Source: Macrostomum hystrix (lineage: Eukaryota > Platyhelminthes > Macrostomidae). From it: a stretch of 64,000 nt of DNA. The translations under genes and the position numbers were made by a program. This document shows, piece after piece, positions 59,812-64,000 of this stretch. Where the stretch lies: positions 23,201,001-23,265,000 of the forward strand of contig CATNEN010000038.1 in assembly GCA_950097015.1 (NCBI GenBank), written 5' to 3'. The notes beneath the pieces were generated by a model that did not search any database, was not told where the DNA came from, and worked only from the letters and a program-made list of their open reading frames with translations. Position 1 is the first letter of the stretch, and each line of letters begins with the position of its first letter.

Positions 59812-60490
59812 TGAGTCCTTGCTCAGCTGCCTTGTAAAAGCTGCAAACTTAAACTAGCTGAACTTAGGTTTTAGCAGTATTACTCAATCTTGGCTTGAGT
59901 ATTTACGCTCAAAGCAGTTTTAATTGTGTAAATTTGCTAAATTTCATTGGCTCATGTGATTATTCCTTTAGTTTATGCTGGTTGTGTATTTTTTCTCGAC
60001 TGAAACGTACATTACTCTCTTAAGGTATACAAAAGTAAGGAAAGAATGATGGCATAATTGTTATAAGTCTGTACAATGCAAGGGTGTCATGGGTCATTGT
60101 CGCGACCAAGCAAGAGAAGCAGCTACCTGTGTAGCAAAATGAGCCCAGCTTCTTTAGTTTAGATGAAAGATATTACCAGCATTACGGATCCTAGAAATAA
60201 AAAGCGAGAGATAAAAACTTCACAATGTTTGCTCTTATAACCTTGAGGCTAATAGTAAACTCAAAGCAAGATCGCTTGAGTCATATATTTTGAGTCTCCG
60301 TATCCTGGATTGTGAGACGCTCACACAATTCCATCTTGTCCAACCACCGTTTTAGCTATCATTCTAGCTACCATTCTAGCTACCGTTCTGCTTACAGTCT
60401 TCAAATCTGTTCTTATATGAAGCGTCTAGAAATACAAAATCAAAAGCACAGCTAAGTTAACAAGCGCTAATTGCTCCTTTCAAAGCTCAC
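59812..60490. other. Region upstream of RING gene, no gene seen
   Basis: AT-rich DNA with a few CTAGCTACCATTCTAGC-like short repeats near 60355-60395. Presumed promoter of the RING gene. Confidence 0.4.
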
Positions 60491-60494
60491 CTTA

Positions 60495-60790
60495 ATTGTC
60501 AATAAAGGACAATCATGCTTCCCCTCTGATATATCATGCTATCCCTCGACAAAGCTTGCTACACTTTAGATATCTGAATCCTATTAGTAAACCCCTTAAA
60601 TGTTTGATTCCCTTCGATAATTTATACTACACCATTCATAATTCATACTTTCCACTCGTTAATTACAGCTTCCTCCTCGATAAATCATACGACCCTCTCA
60701 ATAATTCGTGCTATCCCCTCGATAGTTCATGCAACCCCCTCAATAACTCATGTTTCCATCTCGATAATTCATGCTACCCCCCTGTATAAT
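60495..60790. repeat. Degenerate copy of the CGATAATTCATGC repeat
   Basis: About fifteen diverged units of roughly 19-21 bp related to CCCTCGATAATTCATGCTTC. The same unit, with little divergence, fills 62.6 kb to the window end; short remnants also occur at 61142-61228. Confidence 0.8.
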
Positions 60791-60815
60791 CCATACATTT
60801 CTACCTCTTCGAAGA

Positions 60816-61141
60816 GGTTCTAGCCTAGTGAGAGGTTGTAGCCTAGTGGTTAGAGCGTCGGACTCACGACTTGAAGGTCGGGGGTTCGATTCCCGACTCC
60901 ACTGGAACAATTTATGTCCTTTAGCAAGACACTTAACTCTGCATTGCTTCAGTTCACCCAGCTGTTAAATGGGTACCAGAGTTAGCTGGGATAATTGAAG
61001 GTGGGTGTGGCGTCCCCCAGTCCATGGACTGAACAGCCGTACGCAGCCTTCAGATGCGCCGCGCAATAGCTGCGGCTGTGCTGTCGGCTGCACATCTGAC
61101 CCAATTGGGACAGGTGTAGTCAATTATTTAATTATTATTAT
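60816..61141 (+). mobile_element. tRNA-derived SINE, family A, full-length copy
   Basis: Head GTTGTAGCCTAGTGGTTAGA, GACTTGAAGGTCGGGGGTTC and body TTTAGCAAGACACTTAACTC, GTTAAATGGGTACCAG, CCCCCAGTCCATGGACTGAA, GCTGTCGGCTGCACATCTGA, ending with an ATT tail. It is inserted into the degenerate CGATAATTCATGC repeat, remnants of which lie on both sides. It is very similar to the copy at 10.9 kb. Confidence 0.88.
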
Positions 61142-61346
61142 TTCTCCCGTTAGTTCATGCTGCCCGGTAGATAATCATGCTTCCCATCGATAATTTAGGC
61201 TATTCCGTCGATAATTCATACTAAAAAATACGAGAATAGTTAAACTATAGAGAATATTAAATATTAAAAAATACGTAACAATACGCTCGTACGTGTGAAT
61301 GTGTGAATGTGTAATGTGGAATGTATAAGTTGATTAAAACTGACAG

Positions 61347-61792
61347 GACTCCCAGTGCGCAGCCACAGGCCCAACGCAGCTTCGCTTCGTGGCCCAGCTC
61401 AATGTGAACGGCTGCGCGTTGTTCGTGCACGACACGGGAGCGAGCGACGGTCCGCACTTTGCCGTCGAGCCGGTCATGTGCGTGACGAAGAGGCTTGAAG
61501 CTGATTAAATCACTCTCCGGGCCACTGGCGTGAGATAAGTTCCCAGTAATAAGCTCGCGCAGCTAGGAATATAATAGAGTTCGATTTGAGCTGAAATTGG
61601 AGCTCGCGTCATTTTCCGCAGATCAGAAATTCAATCAGATCCATCGCGTTCTACCGCCCGATGCTGCAGAACCAGAACTTTGATCTCGAAGTGGTGAGAA
61701 AGAATTACTACCTCCCGGCATGTCAGGAGATAGTACTCATCCGCTCGATCAACCTCGCGAACTTTAAGAACGCACAGCTAAGATACACAAAG
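61347..61792 (+). CDS. Two exons of an unrecognised gene (partial)
   Basis: Exon 61347-61481 (45 codons, acceptor ACTGACAG, donor GTGACG) and exon 61622-61792 (57 codons, acceptor TTTTCCGCAG, donor GTACAG) are both phase 0 at each end. The translations look protein-like and unlike the neighbouring repeats: LRFVAQLNVNGCALFVHD and FAVEPVMC in the first, RSIAFYRPMLQNQNFDLEVV and LPACQEIVLIRSINLANF in the second. I do not recognise the family. The first exon's donor is uncertain, as the frame stays open 11 more codons. Earlier exons could lie before 60.5 kb and later ones beyond the window, past the terminal minisatellite. The evidence is composition, splice signals and phase only. Confidence 0.45.
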
Positions 61793-61794
61793 GT

Positions 61795-62590
61795 ACAGAG
61801 TAAATCGAAAACGACAATATCGCTGCACACACAGAAGACCTAACTAGAAGATAAAAAGCAAAGGATGAAAAGGTGATGGCTTCACAGTACTAGATTTACG
61901 CATGGCTTACAGGCTGTTAGCTAATATAAGTAGAAAACTTGAGCAAAACTACAAATTTGTATTAATGTCAAATCGACACAGCACAGACGAAAATGTCACT
62001 AATAAGCAGACAGATGCCACACAGCTGGTTGGAAACCTGCACCGAAATGAGAAAACGATTTCCATTTTGTCTCGCTGAGAATGAATAGACACATAAAGCC
62101 GTGTCACTCTACTCATCAATGAATGAGTAAGTCCTGTGAGTAATGCTTGTGAGACTCACTTGAAACAATGTAATATTTTCATCGATGAATCATATTCGAT
62201 TCCACTTCATTTCGAATTCAACTTCATTTTCAGTAAACCTTTGTTCGAACAAAGTAGTCACCTGATTGAGTTTAGTAGCCTGCAATATTGAATTTATATT
62301 CGTCGCTATATTCTTGAGTTTTTTCTATTTTTTTTCTTTTACGTCAGCGTCTTAATGAAATTTCGAGAATCATCTTTCGGTAGTTAAACTCACCACTAAG
62401 AAGATATGACGATATGATATTTTAATAAATAATTCGTTTATAGTACAAAGTTCTGTTCACCTGTTATCATTGAAATAGTAAAAACTAGCATTAAAAAAAT
62501 AATTTCATTATTCTTATATTGAAAGCTAATAAGAAGGCCAGAAATTATTTCTTATAATATACTTCTTTTGGAAATCCTCTTTGATAATTC
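61795..62590. other. AT-rich stretch, probably intron of the unrecognised gene
   Basis: No further exon or element was identified between the second exon and the terminal minisatellite. Confidence 0.4.
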
Positions 62591-64000
62591 ATGCTTCCCC
62601 TATATGATTCATGCTTTTGACTCGATAGTTCATGCTTCACCCTCGATAACTCATGCTCTCCTCTCGATAATTCATGCTTCACCCTCGATAATTCATGCTT
62701 CCCGTCGATAATTCATGCTTCACCCTCGATAATTCATGCTTCCCGTCGATAATTCATGCTTCACCCTCGATAATTCATGCTTCACCCTCGATAATTCATG
62801 CTTCCCGTCGATAATTCATGCTTCCCGTCGATAATTCTTGCTTCACCCTCGATAATTCATGCTTCACCCTCGATAATTCATGCTTCACCCTCGATAATTC
62901 ATGCTTCACCCTCGATAATTCATGCTTCACCCTCGATAATTCATGCTTCCCGTCGATAATACATGCTTCACCCTCGATAATTCATGCTTCACCCTCGATA
63001 ATTCATGCTTCCCGTCGATAATTCATGCTTCACCCTCGATAATTCATGCTTCACCCTCGATAATTCATGCTTCCCGTCGATAATTCATGCTTCACCCTCG
63101 ATAATTCATGCTTCCCGTCGACAATTCATGCTTCCCGTCGATAATTCATGCTTCCCGTCGATAATTCATGCTTCAACCTCGATAATTCATGCTTCCCGTC
63201 GATAATTCATGCTTCCCGTCGATAATTCATGCTTCCCGTCGATAATTCATGCTTCCCGTCGATAATTCATGCTTCACCCTCGATAATTCATGCTTCCCGT
63301 CGATAATACATGCTTCCCGTCGATAATACATGCTTCACCCTCGATAATTCATGCTTCCCGTCGATAATTCATGCTTCCCGTCGACAATTCATGCTTCCCG
63401 TCGACAATTCATGCTTCCCGTCGACAATTCATGCTTCCCGTCGATAATTCATGCTTCCCGTCGATAATACATGCTTCCCGTCGATAATTCATGCTTCCCG
63501 TGGATAATTCACGCTTCCCGTGGATAATTCACGATTCCCTCGATAATTCATGCTTCACCCTCGATAATTCATGCTTCACCCTCGATAATTCATGCTTCAC
63601 CCTCGATAATTCACGCTTCACCCTCGATAATTCACGCTTCCCGTGGATAATTCACACTTCCCATCGATAATTCACGCTTCCCGTGGATAATTCACGCTTC
63701 CCGTGGATAATTCACGCTTCCCGTGGATAATTCACAATTCCCATCGATAATTCACGCTTCCCGTGGATAATTCACGCTTCCCGTGGAAAATTCACGATTC
63801 CCTCGATAATTCATGCTTCACCCTCGATAATTCATGCTTCACCCTCGATAATACATGCTTCACCATCGATAATTCACGCTTCACCCTCGATAATTCACGC
63901 TTCCCGTGGATAATTCACGCTTCCCATGGATAATTCACGCTTCCCGTGGATAATTCACGCTTCCCGTGGATAATTCACGCTTCCCGTGGATAATTCACAA
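62580..64000. repeat. 19-20-bp minisatellite, CGATAATTCATGCTTCMC, running off the window
   Basis: About 73 units of CGATAATTCATGCTTCACCC (20 bp) or TCGATAATTCATGCTTCCCG (19-20 bp), changing after about 63490 to GGATAATTCACGCTTCCCGT. A block near 63495-63660 recurs near 63740-63905, showing segmental duplication. The array continues past the right edge of the window. Confidence 0.95.

Overview
This window is metazoan nuclear DNA. Genes are interrupted by GT-AG introns, with coding exons on both strands and AATAAA signals after several stops. Four tRNA-derived SINE-like families are present, and the proteins are animal families: MEF2, a Girdin/Hook-related protein, a GAS2-like protein, a CSPP1-like protein, an SRCR-trypsin protease, mitochondrial ALDH2 and an ankyrin/Mab-21 protein. 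I think a lophotrochozoan, perhaps a free-living flatworm, is the likeliest source, but only weakly; no sequence match was run. All exon models below were built by hand from reading-frame continuity, splice-phase agreement and GT-AG borders.

Layout, left to right: a 5'-truncated SRCR-trypsin protease (+, to 2799); an ankyrin-Mab-21/cGAS-like protein (-, 3324-6001); a GAS2-like calponin-homology protein (-, 9728-13300); a CCDC88/Girdin-like HOOK coiled-coil protein (-, 14950-23185); about 6 kb with no gene seen; a small one-helix membrane protein (+, 30482-30742); a CSPP1-like centrosomal protein with GRPGxGAP motifs (+, 32653-39622); a compact MEF2 (+, 41727-50803); a mitochondrial ALDH2 (+, 53534-58599); a RING-H2/coiled-coil TRAIP-like protein (-, 58972-59811), tail to tail with ALDH2; and two exons of an unrecognised gene (+, 61347-61792) that probably runs past the window. 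The genes do not form a pathway. The GAS2-like, Girdin-like and CSPP1-like products all belong to cytoskeleton or centrosome families, but their proximity may be chance.

The dominant feature is tandem repetition. About thirty minisatellite arrays (mostly 12-42 bp units) fill roughly a quarter of the window, and most sit inside introns. Every intron of the Girdin-like gene except the hairpin-bearing one holds an array, and the two MEF2 introns hold arrays of about 4.0 and 3.4 kb. Some unit cores recur at distant loci: a 16-bp TCCCCTGTCTSATCTC core in at least three arrays, and GGGCGGAT in three others. Because several units have lengths divisible by three or lack stop codons, the arrays create very long spurious ORFs (up to 1513 codons), which I left out as genes.

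Other non-coding structure includes SINE-like elements (one about 600 bp long with a perfect 15-bp target-site duplication), a hairpin with perfect 43-bp arms, nested foldback elements near 28.6-29.2 kb, and a dispersed repeat carrying a 51-codon ORF. I found no CRISPR array, rRNA or convincing functional tRNA gene.
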